64,000 nt of DNA from Haliea sp. GTDB taxonomy: Bacteria; Pseudomonadota; Gammaproteobacteria; Pseudomonadales; Halieaceae. Where the stretch lies: positions 1-64,000 of the forward strand of contig NZNC01000026.1 of the NCBI GenBank assembly GCA_002692965.1, in the 5' to 3' direction. The notes under the pieces are model-generated. The model ran no database searches and had not been told where the DNA came from. It saw nothing but the letters and a program-made list of their open reading frames with translations. Position numbers and translations under genes: made by a program. This document shows positions 46,742-56,134 of the stretch, in pieces (position 1 is the first letter of the stretch; each line of letters starts with the position of its first letter).

Positions 46742-47598
46742 TTCCCTGCGGGCGCTTCGCACCCTCACCAACCGGCCGGCTGCACCGGGGCTCCCTGCTC
46801 GCGGCACTGGCCAGTTTTCTCGACATGCGCAGCCGCGGCGGTCGCTGGCTGCTGCGCATGGAGGATCTCGACCCGCCCCGGGAGGAAGCCGGGGCAGCAC
46901 GCGCCATTCTCGACTGCCTGCAGGCCCACGGCCTGGAACCCGATGACGACGTGCTCTGGCAGAGCCGCCGCAGTGAGGCCTACCTGGCGGCCCTGGCGCA
47001 ACTCGATCGCGACGGCCACCTCTTCGCCTGCAGCTGTAGCCGCCGCGAGCAGGGCCCCGAGGGCAGCTGCCGCGGCAACTGCCGAATCGCACCCCCGCCA
47101 CCGGACCGCCCCGCCGCACTGCGGGTAAGGGTGCCTCGCGACTACCGCTGCCAGTGGCAGGACAGCTGGCAGGGCGCGCAGGACTGGCCGCTGGGGGCAC
47201 AGCTGAGCGACTTCGTGGTGCGGCGCAAGGACGGTCTGTTTGCCTATCAGCTGGCGGTGGTGGTGGACGACGCCGCCCAGGGGGTCACCCGGGTGGTTCG
47301 CGGCGCCGATCTCCTCGATTCCACGCCGCGCCAACGGCTGCTTCAGGATCTGCTCGGGTACCCGCCACCGGCCTACGCGCACATCCCGGTCCTGACTGCC
47401 GCCAATGGGCAGAAGCTGAGCAAGCAGAATCACGCACCGCCACTGGACTCCCGGCGCGCCGCCGACAATCTGCGCGATGCCCTGTCCCTGCTGCGCCAGC
47501 CGCCACCGCCGGAACACCTGCGCCAGTGCGGCGAAATACTCGGCCACGCAGCGGCGCACTGGACACCGGCGGCGATTCCCTGCGCACCCAGCCTGTAG
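46738..47598 (+). CDS. gluQ: Glutamyl-Q tRNA(Asp) synthetase
   Basis: A 286-residue truncated glutamyl-tRNA synthetase that attaches glutamate to queuosine in tRNA(Asp). GRFAPSPTGRLHRGSLLAAL is the HIGH-type motif and KLSKQNHA the KMSKS-type motif. Cysteines in CSCSRREQ... and GSCRGNC bind zinc. The anticodon-binding domain is absent, as expected. The start is TTG at 46738, overlapping the dksA stop; the dksA-gluQ pair is conserved. Confidence 0.95.
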   Translation: MIPCGRFAPSPTGRLHRGSLLAALASFLDMRSRGGRWLLRMEDLDPPREEAGAARAILDCLQAHGLEPDDDVLWQSRRSEAYLAALAQLDRDGHLFACSCSRREQGPEGSCRGNCRIAPPPPDRPAALRVRVPRDYRCQWQDSWQGAQDWPLGAQLSDFVVRRKDGLFAYQLAVVVDDAAQGVTRVVRGADLLDSTPRQRLLQDLLGYPPPAYAHIPVLTAANGQKLSKQNHAPPLDSRRAADNLRDALSLLRQPPPPEHLRQCGEILGHAAAHWTPAAIPCAPSL

Positions 47599-47660
47599 AC
47601 TTTACCGCCACAGGTGGCTTGCGTAGACTCCTTCGGCATTGCTTGCCCGGAAAATGACTC

Positions 47661-47837
47661 ATGTATATCAACCGGGGTCTGCTGCTGACCATCGCGCTGG
47701 CCTTTGTCTTCATTCCCGCGGTCGACGAATGGCTGTGGGCAGGTACCGAGGGCTGGTACCGGCCCTTCCTGCTCTGGCTCGCCGCCATCGCCGCCGCCTG
47801 GTGGAACCTCCAGCGCCCCTGGCACGATGAGCTTTAG
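47661..47837 (+). CDS. cbrX: CbrX-like small membrane protein
   Basis: A 58-residue protein starting MYINRGLLLTIALAFVFIP, with two hydrophobic segments and a WWNLQRPW tail. It lies between gluQ and cbrA, and its last 11 bases overlap the cbrA start. A short membrane ORF in exactly this position in Pseudomonas is CbrX, which couples cbrA translation. Similarity was judged by size, position, overlap and composition. Confidence 0.8.
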   Translation: MYINRGLLLTIALAFVFIPAVDEWLWAGTEGWYRPFLLWLAAIAAAWWNLQRPWHDEL

Positions 47838-50790
47838 TCTCCCGGAAATCCTGCTGGCGATTGTCGCCTACCTGATGGTGCTGTTCCTGGTGGCGCACTT
47901 GGCGGATCGCGGCCGGCTGCCACGCCGAATCACCCATCACCCGGCCACCTATGTGCTGTCGCTCGCGGTTTTCGCCGGGGCCATGGCCAGCAATGCCATC
48001 TTCGAGCTGGCCTACCGCTATGGCTACGGCTACCTCCTCTATTACACCGGGGTGGTGATCACCTTCCTCCTCGCCACCGTGCTGCTGCTACCCCTGCTGC
48101 GCCTGTGCCGGGTCTACCAGCTGGCCTCGCTGGCGGATGTCCTCACCTTCCGTTTCCGCAGCCACCAGGTCGGGGCCATCGCTACCCTGGCAATGTGCCT
48201 GACCCTGATGCCCCTGCTGGCCCTGCAGATACAGACCGTTGCCGACAGCATCCACATCCTCGCCGGCGACCTCGACCAGCTGCTGCCGGCGGCCCAGCGC
48301 CAGGACACACTGGCCTTGCTGTTCTGCCTGATCATCATCATCTTTGCCGTGCTTTTCGGCACCCGCAATCTGACCTCCGAGCGGCGCAACATCGGCCTGG
48401 TCACGGCGGTCGCCTTCGAGTCGCTGGTCAAGCTGGCCGCCATGCTGGGGATGATGTGGCTGGCGGTGCACCAGGTCTTCAATGGCTTCGGCGGCCTGCA
48501 GGCCTGGATCGCCAGCGAACCCCGCGCCGCGGCGATTGTCGACCAGCCCATGCAGGGTGACGCGGCGCGCACGCTGCTGTTGCTGTTCTTCGCCGGCGCG
48601 GTCTGCATGCCCCACCTGTTCCACATGGCCTTCGCCGAGAACAAGGAGAGCCAGGACCTGCGCACCGCCAGCTGGGGCCTGCCGCTCTACCTGCTGCTGC
48701 TGGCCGTGCCGGTGTTGCCCCTCGCCTGGGCGGGGCTCTACCTGGAGCACGGCCTGCCCGCCGCCTACACCGGGCTGGGGGTGGGCATCAGCCTGCAGTC
48801 CCCCACCCTGACGGTCCTCGCCTTCATCGCCGGTCTGTCGGCCGCCAGCACCACCATCATCGTCGCCACCCTGGCGCTGGCGAACATGTGCCTGAACCAC
48901 CTGATCCTGCCGCGACAGCTCCTGCCCATCCGCTCCGACCAGAGCCTCTACAGCCAGCTGAAATGGTTGCGCCGGGCCCTGATCACCCTGCTGATCCTGG
49001 GCGGCTACGCCTTTTTCATGGCCATCAACGGCAAACACAGCCTGGCGCAGCTCGGCCTGGCCGCCTTTGCCGGCACCCTGCAGTTCCTGCCCGGGGTTGT
49101 CGCTACCCCCTACTGGCGCGGCGCCAACCGCAAGGGCCTGCTCTCGGGCTTGATTGCCGGCCTGGCCACCTGGTGCCTGCTGGTGCTGCTACCGATTCTC
49201 GGCATCCCCCAACCCGAGGGGGTGCGAGCCCTGGCCGAACAGTGGTTCCCCGGCAGCGAGAACGCCTGGGCAGTGGCCAGCGTGATCGCCCTGGGCCTCA
49301 ACCTGGCCCTGTTCATCGGCGTCTCACTGCTGACCCGGCGCAGCGACGACGAGCGGGTCGCGGCGGAAATCTGCTGCATGGACAACCTCAACCGCCCCTT
49401 CCGCCGCACCCTCAGCATGCAGTCGGCGCGGGAGTTCATCGAGCGCCTGAGCCCGGCCCTCGGCCAGGACACGGCGAGCACCGAGGTGCGGCGGGCCCTG
49501 CGCGAGCTGCAGTTCGAAGAGCAGGAGTCGCGCCCCTACGCCCTGCGCCGGCTGCGCGCCCGGATCGAAGCCAACCTCTCCAGCCTGCTCGGGCCCACCG
49601 TGGCCCTGAACATCATCAATCGCTGCCTGCCCTTCGATGACCAGCCCCAGGGCAGCACCGAGGACCTGTTCCTGATCGAGCGGCGGCTGGATCGCGCCGG
49701 CGGCCAGTTCACCGGGCTGGCAGCGGAGCTGGACAACCTCCGCCGCCACTACCGGCAAACCCTCGACAACCTGCCGATTGGCGTCTGCTCCCTGGCCCCG
49801 GACGGGGAGGTCCTGCTGTGGAACCGCAGCATGGAGGGGATTACCCGGGTACCTGCCAGCCAGATTCTCGGTTCGCGCCTGGAGTCACTCCCCGCACCCT
49901 GGCAATCCCTGTTCGAGCAGTTCTTCCGCGACCAGAGCCAGGCGGCCAAGAAGCTCGAGGTTCCCCTGGAGGACGGCAGCAATCGCTGGCTGAGCCTGCT
50001 GCGAGCGAGTGCCAACGCGCAGCCCGGGGGCGACCAGATCGTGCTGGTGGAGGACATTTCCGACTACGAACGGCTGCAGCAGGAGCTGCTGCACAGCGAG
50101 CGCCTGGCCTCCATCGGCCGCCTGGCAGCGGGGGTCGCCCACGAAATCGGCAACCCGATCACCGGTATTGCCTGCCTGGCACAGAACCTGGAGTACGAGG
50201 ACGAGCCCGAGCTGGTGCAGGAGGCGGCCCGGGACATCATCAAGCAGACCAGCCGTGTCAGCCGCATCGTCGAATCCCTGGTCAACTTTTCGCACAACGG
50301 CTCCAACGCCGGAGACACCCGCCTGCAGCCCTGCAATATCGCCGACTGCGCCGACGAGGCGATCCACCTGCTGGAACTGGACCACCAGGCGCGGCCCCTG
50401 CGCTTCGTCAACCGCTGCGAGCGCGAGCAGCTGGTGCTGGCCGACCCGCAGCGCCTGCTGCAGGTGCTGGTCAACCTGCTGGGCAACGCCCGGGACGCCA
50501 GCGAAGACGGCGCCGATGTGAGCATCACCCTGCACACCGAGGGACAGCAGGTGGTCATTGCGGTGGAGGACAGCGGCAGCGGCATCCCGCCGGCGCTGCA
50601 GGTGCAGGTCTTCGAACCCTTCTTCACCACCAAGGACCCGGGCGAGGGAACCGGGCTCGGCCTGGCCCTGGTCTACAGCATCATGGAGGACATGGGCGGC
50701 AGTGTGCAGATCACCAGCCCCCTGCACGAAGGCCCCCATCCGGGCACCCGGGTCAGCCTGCGACTGCCCACTGCCCGTTACCAGCAGTAA
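47827..50790 (+). CDS. cbrA: CbrA sensor kinase with sodium:solute symporter domain
   Basis: A 987-residue hybrid of transporter and kinase. About 13 transmembrane helices of the SLC5/STAC type fill residues 1-510. A PAS domain follows at about 640-760 (TLDNLPIGVCSLAPDGEVLLWNRSM), then HisKA with H772 (GVAHEIGNPITG), then HATPase_c (NLLGNARDAS, EDSGSGIP, GEGTGLGLALVYSIME). In Pseudomonas CbrA (about 983 residues) senses carbon/nitrogen balance, transports histidine and phosphorylates CbrB. ATG 47827 is inside cbrX. Confidence 0.97.
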   Translation: MSFSLPEILLAIVAYLMVLFLVAHLADRGRLPRRITHHPATYVLSLAVFAGAMASNAIFELAYRYGYGYLLYYTGVVITFLLATVLLLPLLRLCRVYQLASLADVLTFRFRSHQVGAIATLAMCLTLMPLLALQIQTVADSIHILAGDLDQLLPAAQRQDTLALLFCLIIIIFAVLFGTRNLTSERRNIGLVTAVAFESLVKLAAMLGMMWLAVHQVFNGFGGLQAWIASEPRAAAIVDQPMQGDAARTLLLLFFAGAVCMPHLFHMAFAENKESQDLRTASWGLPLYLLLLAVPVLPLAWAGLYLEHGLPAAYTGLGVGISLQSPTLTVLAFIAGLSAASTTIIVATLALANMCLNHLILPRQLLPIRSDQSLYSQLKWLRRALITLLILGGYAFFMAINGKHSLAQLGLAAFAGTLQFLPGVVATPYWRGANRKGLLSGLIAGLATWCLLVLLPILGIPQPEGVRALAEQWFPGSENAWAVASVIALGLNLALFIGVSLLTRRSDDERVAAEICCMDNLNRPFRRTLSMQSAREFIERLSPALGQDTASTEVRRALRELQFEEQESRPYALRRLRARIEANLSSLLGPTVALNIINRCLPFDDQPQGSTEDLFLIERRLDRAGGQFTGLAAELDNLRRHYRQTLDNLPIGVCSLAPDGEVLLWNRSMEGITRVPASQILGSRLESLPAPWQSLFEQFFRDQSQAAKKLEVPLEDGSNRWLSLLRASANAQPGGDQIVLVEDISDYERLQQELLHSERLASIGRLAAGVAHEIGNPITGIACLAQNLEYEDEPELVQEAARDIIKQTSRVSRIVESLVNFSHNGSNAGDTRLQPCNIADCADEAIHLLELDHQARPLRFVNRCEREQLVLADPQRLLQVLVNLLGNARDASEDGADVSITLHTEGQQVVIAVEDSGSGIPPALQVQVFEPFFTTKDPGEGTGLGLALVYSIMEDMGGSVQITSPLHEGPHPGTRVSLRLPTARYQQ

Positions 50791-50867
50791 CACGCAGAGC
50801 GCAATTGACTGGAAAATCACCAGCAGTCACGGTATGTTGTTGCCCTGCACCCGAGAGGTAACACTCT

Positions 50868-52301
50868 ATGCAACAGATTCTTGTGGTGGAGGACGAATCG
50901 GTCATCCGCGGTGCGCTGCGGCGATTGCTGGAGCGCCATGGCTACACGGTGTCCGAGGCCGCCTCGGTCCAGGAAGCCGAAACTCGCCATAACCTCGCCG
51001 ATTTCGACCTCATCATCTCCGATCTCCGTCTGCCCGGCGCCCCGGGGACCGACCTGATCCGCAAGGCCGGCGAGGTGCCGGTCCTGATCATGACCAGCTA
51101 TGCCAGCCTGCGCTCCGCGGTGGACTCGATGCGCATGGGCGCGGTGGACTATATCGCCAAGCCCTTCGACCACAGCGACATGCTGGCCGCCGTGGAGCGG
51201 ATCATCGCCGACCACCCGAAGGGTGCCCCGGCGAGCGCCCACGCTGCCGCGGAGGAAGACTCCCCGGCCTCGGACATCATCGGCCACTGCCCGCCGATGG
51301 TCACGCTGTTCGAGCACATCCGCAAGGTGGCGCCCACGGATTCCACGGTCCTGGTGCTGGGGGAGACCGGCACCGGGAAGGAGCTGGTGGCGCGCAGCGT
51401 GCACCGGCACAGCCGGCGCGCCGACAACACCCTCATCTGCGTCAACTGCGCCGCCATTCCCGACACCCTGATCGAGTCCGAACTGTTCGGCTACGAGAAG
51501 GGCGCCTTTACCGGGGCCAACGCCAGCCGCATGGGCCTGATCGAGGCCGCCGACGGGGGCACCCTGTTCCTGGACGAGATCGGCGAACTGCCGATGGAAG
51601 CCCAGGCGCGCCTGCTGCGCTTCATCCAGGAGGGCGAGATTCGTCGCATCGGCTCGGTGCAGTCGCGCAAGGTGAATGTGCGCCTGATCTGCGCCACCCA
51701 CCGCAACCTGCAGAGCCTGGCCGCCGAAGGCCAGTTCCGCCAGGACCTCTACTACCGCATCAACGTCCTGCGCCTCGAGCTGCCGCCACTGCGGGACCGC
51801 GGCAAGGACATCCTGCAAATTGCCGAGAGCATGCTCAAGGCCCAGGCCGAGCGACTCGGCAAGGGCGAAATGAACCTCTCCCCGCGGGCCATCCAGGCAA
51901 TCACGACCTACCAGTGGCCGGGCAACGTGCGCGAACTGGAGCACGCCATCGAACGCGCCGTGGTGCTCAGCGAGGGCCCGGAAATCGACAACCGGGAGCT
52001 GGGTATCGACCTCGAGCTGGTCAATGTCAACCGCCTGCGAGGCCAGACTGGCCCGGTGCAAAGCCCCCAGGCAGCCAATCCCCTGGGTGCACCCCGCAAC
52101 ATCACCTCGGACCCGACGGAGGACCTCTCCCTGGAGGATTACTTCCAGCGTTTTGTCCTGGAACACCAGGACAGCATGAGCGAGACGGAACTGGCACAGA
52201 AGCTGGGCATCAGCCGCAAGTGCCTGTGGGAACGCCGGCAACGCTTCGACATTCCGCGCAAGAAGGCGGGCAGCACACGGCGCAAAAAAGCGGCCTCCTG
52301 A
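50868..52301 (+). CDS. cbrB: CbrB sigma-54-dependent response regulator
   Basis: A 477-residue NtrC-type activator (Pseudomonas CbrB 478). Receiver D52 (IISDLRLPG), Walker A GETGTGKE, and the GAFTGAN loop that contacts sigma-54 are present. The C-terminal HTH has [21 protein letters not shown] and a basic tail. It activates crcZ and amino-acid catabolic genes in Pseudomonas. A matching inverted site begins 2 bases after its stop codon. Confidence 0.97.
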   Translation: MQQILVVEDESVIRGALRRLLERHGYTVSEAASVQEAETRHNLADFDLIISDLRLPGAPGTDLIRKAGEVPVLIMTSYASLRSAVDSMRMGAVDYIAKPFDHSDMLAAVERIIADHPKGAPASAHAAAEEDSPASDIIGHCPPMVTLFEHIRKVAPTDSTVLVLGETGTGKELVARSVHRHSRRADNTLICVNCAAIPDTLIESELFGYEKGAFTGANASRMGLIEAADGGTLFLDEIGELPMEAQARLLRFIQEGEIRRIGSVQSRKVNVRLICATHRNLQSLAAEGQFRQDLYYRINVLRLELPPLRDRGKDILQIAESMLKAQAERLGKGEMNLSPRAIQAITTYQWPGNVRELEHAIERAVVLSEGPEIDNRELGIDLELVNVNRLRGQTGPVQSPQAANPLGAPRNITSDPTEDLSLEDYFQRFVLEHQDSMSETELAQKLGISRKCLWERRQRFDIPRKKAGSTRRKKAAS

Positions 52302-52302
52302 G

Positions 52303-52351
52303 CGTTACCGTCGGCGCTCCATGTAACAGAAGGCAGAGTATATCCGTAACA
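52303..52351. promoter_or_regulatory. CbrB-type upstream activator sites
   Basis: CGTTAC (52303-52308), 14 bases, GTAACA (52323-52328) is the inverted-repeat layout I recall for CbrB sites (TGTTAC-N14-GTAACA), with one mismatch. A further GTAACA half lies at 52346-52351. The sites are about 80-125 bases upstream of the sigma-54 -24 element, as expected for an enhancer. Confidence 0.75.
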
Positions 52352-52427
52352 AACACAGCTAATTTGCTCGACCGGGAACTGAGACCAAAAATCGCAAACA
52401 CCTGTTTTATATAGTATTTTCAATTTC

Positions 52428-52442
52428 TGGCACGGGCACTGC
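52428..52442 (+). promoter_or_regulatory. Sigma-54 promoter of the CrcZ-like RNA
   Basis: TGGCACG (52428-52434), four bases, then CTGC (52439-52442). GG and GC are spaced by exactly 10 bases, with one mismatch to TGGCACG-N4-TTGC. Predicted +1 near 52453. Confidence 0.85.
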
Positions 52443-52452
52443 AATTCTTTTT

Positions 52453-52670
52453 ACGCCTACAACAATAACAATAACAAACGGCCCAATAACAATAACAGAC
52501 AACAACAATGGACCTGGACGGGGAAGACATCTTCCCCTTCGATTTCCGGTCGAAGCTGCAACGTACAGATTGTGTTGCTAACAGCATAAAAAGAATAACA
52601 GTAGCAATAAGAATAAGCCGTCAACGAGACCTGGGTGGGGAAACGCGAGTTTCCCCACTAACTCGTTCCT
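52453..52670 (+). ncRNA. crcZ: CrcZ-like regulatory RNA (Hfq/Crc decoy)
   Basis: It occupies the cbrB-pcnB spacer, as crcZ does in Pseudomonas. A-rich Hfq/Crc-type AAnAAnAA runs occur in three clusters: 52461-52477, 52485-52509 and 52586-52617, conspicuous in very GC-rich surroundings. There are two strong stem-loops: GGGGAAGA/TCTTCCCC (52520-52537), and GTGGGGAAAC-GCGA-GTTTCCCCAC (52635-52658) enclosed by AACGAG/CTCGTT. CrcZ sequesters Hfq/Crc and relieves catabolite repression when CbrAB is active. The 3' end is uncertain because no T run follows the last stem; the RNA may extend to about 52735. A short frame at 52508 is not credible. Confidence 0.8.
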
Positions 52671-52785
52671 CCGATTCCACACCACCCCTAGCGGGCAATT
52701 CCGTATCCGCCCTGCGCCCCTGACCGGGCACGCTTATGTGGTAGACTGCAAGCTGTTTGACCAACGATTACAGGGCCAGCCCCAC

Positions 52786-54099
52786 TTGAAAGTCTACCCT
52801 CGAAAGCAGCACTGCATCTCCCGCAAGAACATCAGCCCCAATGCGCTCAAGGTGATGGCGCGCCTGCGCGAGGCCGGCTACCAGGGCTACCTGGTCGGTG
52901 GCGCGGTTCGCGATCTCTTGCTGGGGGGCCACCCCAAGGACTTCGACGTGGCCACCGACGCCACGCCGGAACAGGTACATGCGCTGTTCCGCAACTCGCG
53001 CCTGATTGGCCGGCGCTTCCGTATCGTCCACGTGACCTTTGGCCGCGAGGTGATCGAGGTCACCACTTTCCGCGGTCATCACGACAGCGATCCCGACGGC
53101 GACGATGCCACGCCCGACAGCCATCGCTCGCGGCAGTCCGACAAGGGCCTGCTGCTGCGCGACAACGTCTACGGCACGCTGGAGGAAGACGCGGTGCGGC
53201 GCGACCTGACCGTGAACGCGCTCTACTACGACGCCGCCAATTTTACCGTCTACGATCATGTCCACGGTATGCGGGACCTGCGCAAGCAGAGCGTGTGCAT
53301 CATCGGCGACCCGGAGCAGCGCTACCGCGAGGATCCGGTGCGGATGCTGCGGGTCGCCCGCTTTGCCGCCAAACTGGATTTCGGCATCGACCGCGGCACG
53401 GCCCGGGCCATTCCCGACTGTGCGCACCTGCTCGGGGAGATTCCGCCGGCCAGGCTGTTCGACGAATTCCTCAAGCTGTTCATGTCGGGCTATGCCGAAC
53501 GCACCATGGACAAGCTGCTGGAGCTCGACCTGCTGCGCTACCTGTTCCCGGAAAGCGATCACGCCATGCGTCGCAATCCGCAGGCCATGGCTCTGGTGCG
53601 GGCGGCCATGCACAGCACCGACCAGCGCATTCAGTCGGGCAAGCCGGTCACGCCGGCCTTCCTGCTCGCGGCGCTCCTGTGGCCGGTGGTGCGGGAGCTC
53701 TGGCAGCAGCTGCAGACCCGCGGCGAGCCGCCCGCGGCCGCTCTGCACAGCGCCGGGCAGCAGGTGATCCAGGCCACCCTGCGCCAGATCTCCATTCCCC
53801 GTCGCTTCAGCCTGCCCATGCGCGAGATCTGGGAGTTCCAGCCGCGCCTGCAGCGGCAGCGCAAGCCGCAGGAAATGATCCAGAACCGCCGCTTCCGGGC
53901 CGCCTACGACTTCCTGCTGCTGCGCGAGGCCGCGGGCGAAGACGCCGGGGGCAGTGGCGCCTGGTGGACCGAGCAGCAAGAGCTGCCGGAACACCAGAAC
54001 CTGCCCATTATTCACGGGACCGATGAAGACGAGCACGCCGATCGCGGGCGACGTCGCCGGCGCCCGCCACGCAAGCGTCGCCCAGCCCAGAACGCATGA
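52786..54099 (+). CDS. pcnB: Poly(A) polymerase I
   Basis: A 437-residue class II nucleotidyltransferase that adds 3' poly(A) tails and promotes RNA decay. GYLVGGAVRDLLLGGHPKDFDVATDA holds the catalytic DxD. RRDLTVNALYYD and the C-terminal RNA-binding domain follow, then an Arg-rich tail (RRRRRPPRKRR). The start is unclear; TTG 52786 (LKVYPRKQHCISRK) aligns with the E. coli N terminus IPREQHAISRK, while GTG 52738 would be longer. The stop overlaps the folK ATG by 4 bases. Confidence 0.93.
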   Translation: MKVYPRKQHCISRKNISPNALKVMARLREAGYQGYLVGGAVRDLLLGGHPKDFDVATDATPEQVHALFRNSRLIGRRFRIVHVTFGREVIEVTTFRGHHDSDPDGDDATPDSHRSRQSDKGLLLRDNVYGTLEEDAVRRDLTVNALYYDAANFTVYDHVHGMRDLRKQSVCIIGDPEQRYREDPVRMLRVARFAAKLDFGIDRGTARAIPDCAHLLGEIPPARLFDEFLKLFMSGYAERTMDKLLELDLLRYLFPESDHAMRRNPQAMALVRAAMHSTDQRIQSGKPVTPAFLLAALLWPVVRELWQQLQTRGEPPAAALHSAGQQVIQATLRQISIPRRFSLPMREIWEFQPRLQRQRKPQEMIQNRRFRAAYDFLLLREAAGEDAGGSGAWWTEQQELPEHQNLPIIHGTDEDEHADRGRRRRRPPRKRRPAQNA

Positions 54100-54605
54100 T
54101 CACCGCCTGCGTCGCCCTGGGCAGCAACCTGCAGGAGCCTGCACAGCAGCTGATGGCGGCTGTGGCGGCACTGCGGGGCCTTGAGGACTCACGCCTGACG
54201 CGCTGTTCGCGGGTCTACAGCAGTGCCGCCGTGGGCCCGGGGGAACAACCCGACTACCTGAATGCCGCCGTGATGCTGGAAACCCGGCTGACGCCGCTGG
54301 CGCTGCTGGATGCACTCCAGCGCATCGAAGCGCGACAGGGTCGCGAGCGCGAATTGCGCTGGGGGCCACGCACTCTGGACCTCGACCTGCTGCTCTACGG
54401 CGACCAGACGCTCAATCTGCCCCGACTGCAGATCCCCCACCCGCGCATCGCCGAACGCGACTTCGTTCTTTACCCGCTCGCCGACCTGCTTCCCGCGGAC
54501 TGCGAGCTGCCGGGGCTCGGCCCGCTGACCGCCCTGCTCGCGGCCCGCCCCGGCGCCGACCTGCAGGTGGTCGACCTGCAGCTGCCCGAGGAGCATTGCC
54601 GATGA
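54096..54605 (+). CDS. folK: 2-amino-4-hydroxy-6-hydroxymethyldihydropteridine pyrophosphokinase
   Basis: A 169-residue HPPK that transfers pyrophosphate from ATP to the pterin in folate synthesis. CVALGSNL, LRWGPRTLDLDLLLYGD (catalytic Asp pair) and IPHPRIAERDFVLYPLADL are all conserved. It overlaps pcnB by 4 bases (ATGA) and the next kinase gene by 4 bases. Confidence 0.96.
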   Translation: MITACVALGSNLQEPAQQLMAAVAALRGLEDSRLTRCSRVYSSAAVGPGEQPDYLNAAVMLETRLTPLALLDALQRIEARQGRERELRWGPRTLDLDLLLYGDQTLNLPRLQIPHPRIAERDFVLYPLADLLPADCELPGLGPLTALLAARPGADLQVVDLQLPEEHCR

Positions 54606-55273
54606 GCACCGACAGTCACGACCTGCGCGGCAGGACGCCCCCCGGCTATATCGCCGTGGAGGGCCCCATCGGAGTGGGCAAGACGACCCTGGCCCGCCGT
54701 TTGGCCGAGCACTTCGCTTATCCACTGCTCTCCGAAGACGCCCACGAAAACCCCTTCCTCGAGCGCTTCTACCGCAATCGAAGGGAGGCGGCCCTGGCGA
54801 CCCAGCTGTTCTTCCTGTTCCAGCGGGCCCAGAAACTCGGCGACCTGCGCCAGGAGGACATTTTCGCCCCCAATCGCGTCGCGGATTTCCTGATCGAGAA
54901 AGACCCGCTCTTCGCCCGGGTCAATCTCGACAGCGACGAGCACCAGCTGTATCAGCGGGTCTACCAGCAATTGCAGATCGATGCCCCCAGGCCGGACCTG
55001 GTCATCTATCTGCAGGCGTCGACCGAAATCCTCGAGGAGCGCATCGAGAAGCGCGGGGTCGCCGCCGAACAGGCCATCGACCGCACTTACCTGGAGCGCC
55101 TGAACGAAGTGTACAGTGAGTTTTTTCTGTATTACGATGACGCCCCGCTGTTGATCGTCAACGCCAGTGAAATCGATCTGGCCAACGGCGATCAGGATTT
55201 TCGACAACTGGTCGACTACCTGCTGGATATTCGCAGCGGTCGGCATTACTTCAACCCGACCTTCTTTGGATAG
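54602..55273 (+). CDS. Deoxynucleoside kinase family protein
   Basis: A 223-residue P-loop kinase of the dGK/dCK/TK2 group. GPIGVGKTTLARRLAE is the Walker A motif, then VADFLIEKDPLFARVNLDSDEH, and a lid with EERIEKRG. It would phosphorylate deoxynucleosides for salvage. GAGGAG precedes ATG 54602, which overlaps the folK stop. It lies between folK and panB and ends at the panB start region. Confidence 0.9.
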   Translation: MSTDSHDLRGRTPPGYIAVEGPIGVGKTTLARRLAEHFAYPLLSEDAHENPFLERFYRNRREAALATQLFFLFQRAQKLGDLRQEDIFAPNRVADFLIEKDPLFARVNLDSDEHQLYQRVYQQLQIDAPRPDLVIYLQASTEILEERIEKRGVAAEQAIDRTYLERLNEVYSEFFLYYDDAPLLIVNASEIDLANGDQDFRQLVDYLLDIRSGRHYFNPTFFG

Positions 55274-55278
55274 TGCAC

Positions 55279-56070
55279 ATGGGCAAGTTCACCATCAGCA
55301 CCCTCGACAAGATGAAGGCATCGGGTGAGAAATTCGTCTGCATCACCGCCTACGACGCCACCTTTGCCCGCCTGGTTTCCGAGGCTGGCGCGGAATCCAT
55401 CCTGGTCGGCGACTCCCTGGGCAATGTCATCCAGGGGCACGACAATACCGTCCCCGTGACCATGGACCACATGGTCTATCACACCGAATGTGTGGCGCGG
55501 GGGGGTATCGACTCGCTGTTGATCTCCGACCTGCCCTTCATGGCCTACGGCACCCCGGAAGATACCCTGCACAATGCCGCGCGCCTGATGCGCGCCGGTG
55601 CGCAGATGGTCAAGCTGGAAGGCGGTACCTGGTTGAGCGACTCCATCAGCATGCTGGTGGAACGCGGCATTCCGGTCTGTGCGCACCTCGGCCTGACGCC
55701 CCAGTCGGTCAACGTGTTCGGCGGCTACCGGGTCCAGGGCCGCACCCCCAAGGAGGCCAAGTCGATCCTGGCGGATGCGGTGGAGATCCAGGATGCCGGT
55801 GCCAGCCTGCTCGTGCTCGAGTGTGTACCGGCACCCCTCGCCGCCGATATCAGCCGCAAGCTGGATATTCCGGTGATCGGCATTGGCGCCGGCCCCGGCA
55901 CCGACGCCCAGGTCCTGGTCATGCACGACCTGCTCGGGCTGAGCGCCCACACCGCCCGGTTTGTGCAGAACTTCATGCAGGGTCACGACTCCATCCAGGA
56001 TGCCCTGCGGGCCTTTGTCGAGGCAGTCAAGTCCGGCGAGTACCCCCGGGACGAGCACAGCTACCAATAA
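55279..56070 (+). CDS. panB: Ketopantoate hydroxymethyltransferase
   Basis: A 263-residue enzyme that makes ketopantoate from alpha-ketoisovalerate and methylene-THF, the first step to pantothenate. ITAYDATFARLVSEAGAESILVGDSLGNVIQGHD, MVKLEGG and VIGIGAGPGTDAQVLVMHD are characteristic. The start is ATG 55279; GTG 55273, overlapping the previous stop, is the alternative. E. coli PanB is 264 residues. Confidence 0.96.
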   Translation: MGKFTISTLDKMKASGEKFVCITAYDATFARLVSEAGAESILVGDSLGNVIQGHDNTVPVTMDHMVYHTECVARGGIDSLLISDLPFMAYGTPEDTLHNAARLMRAGAQMVKLEGGTWLSDSISMLVERGIPVCAHLGLTPQSVNVFGGYRVQGRTPKEAKSILADAVEIQDAGASLLVLECVPAPLAADISRKLDIPVIGIGAGPGTDAQVLVMHDLLGLSAHTARFVQNFMQGHDSIQDALRAFVEAVKSGEYPRDEHSYQ

Positions 56071-56134
56071 GCCGACCGGATAAGCGTCCCGCCGGTGGGG
56101 GCAAATACTGTAAGTTAGCGCTCACATACCTTTA

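Noticed and set aside
52508-52723. 71-codon frame starting ATGGACC in the cbrB-pcnB spacer
   Set aside because: No ribosome site, biased composition, and it lies inside the CrcZ-like RNA.
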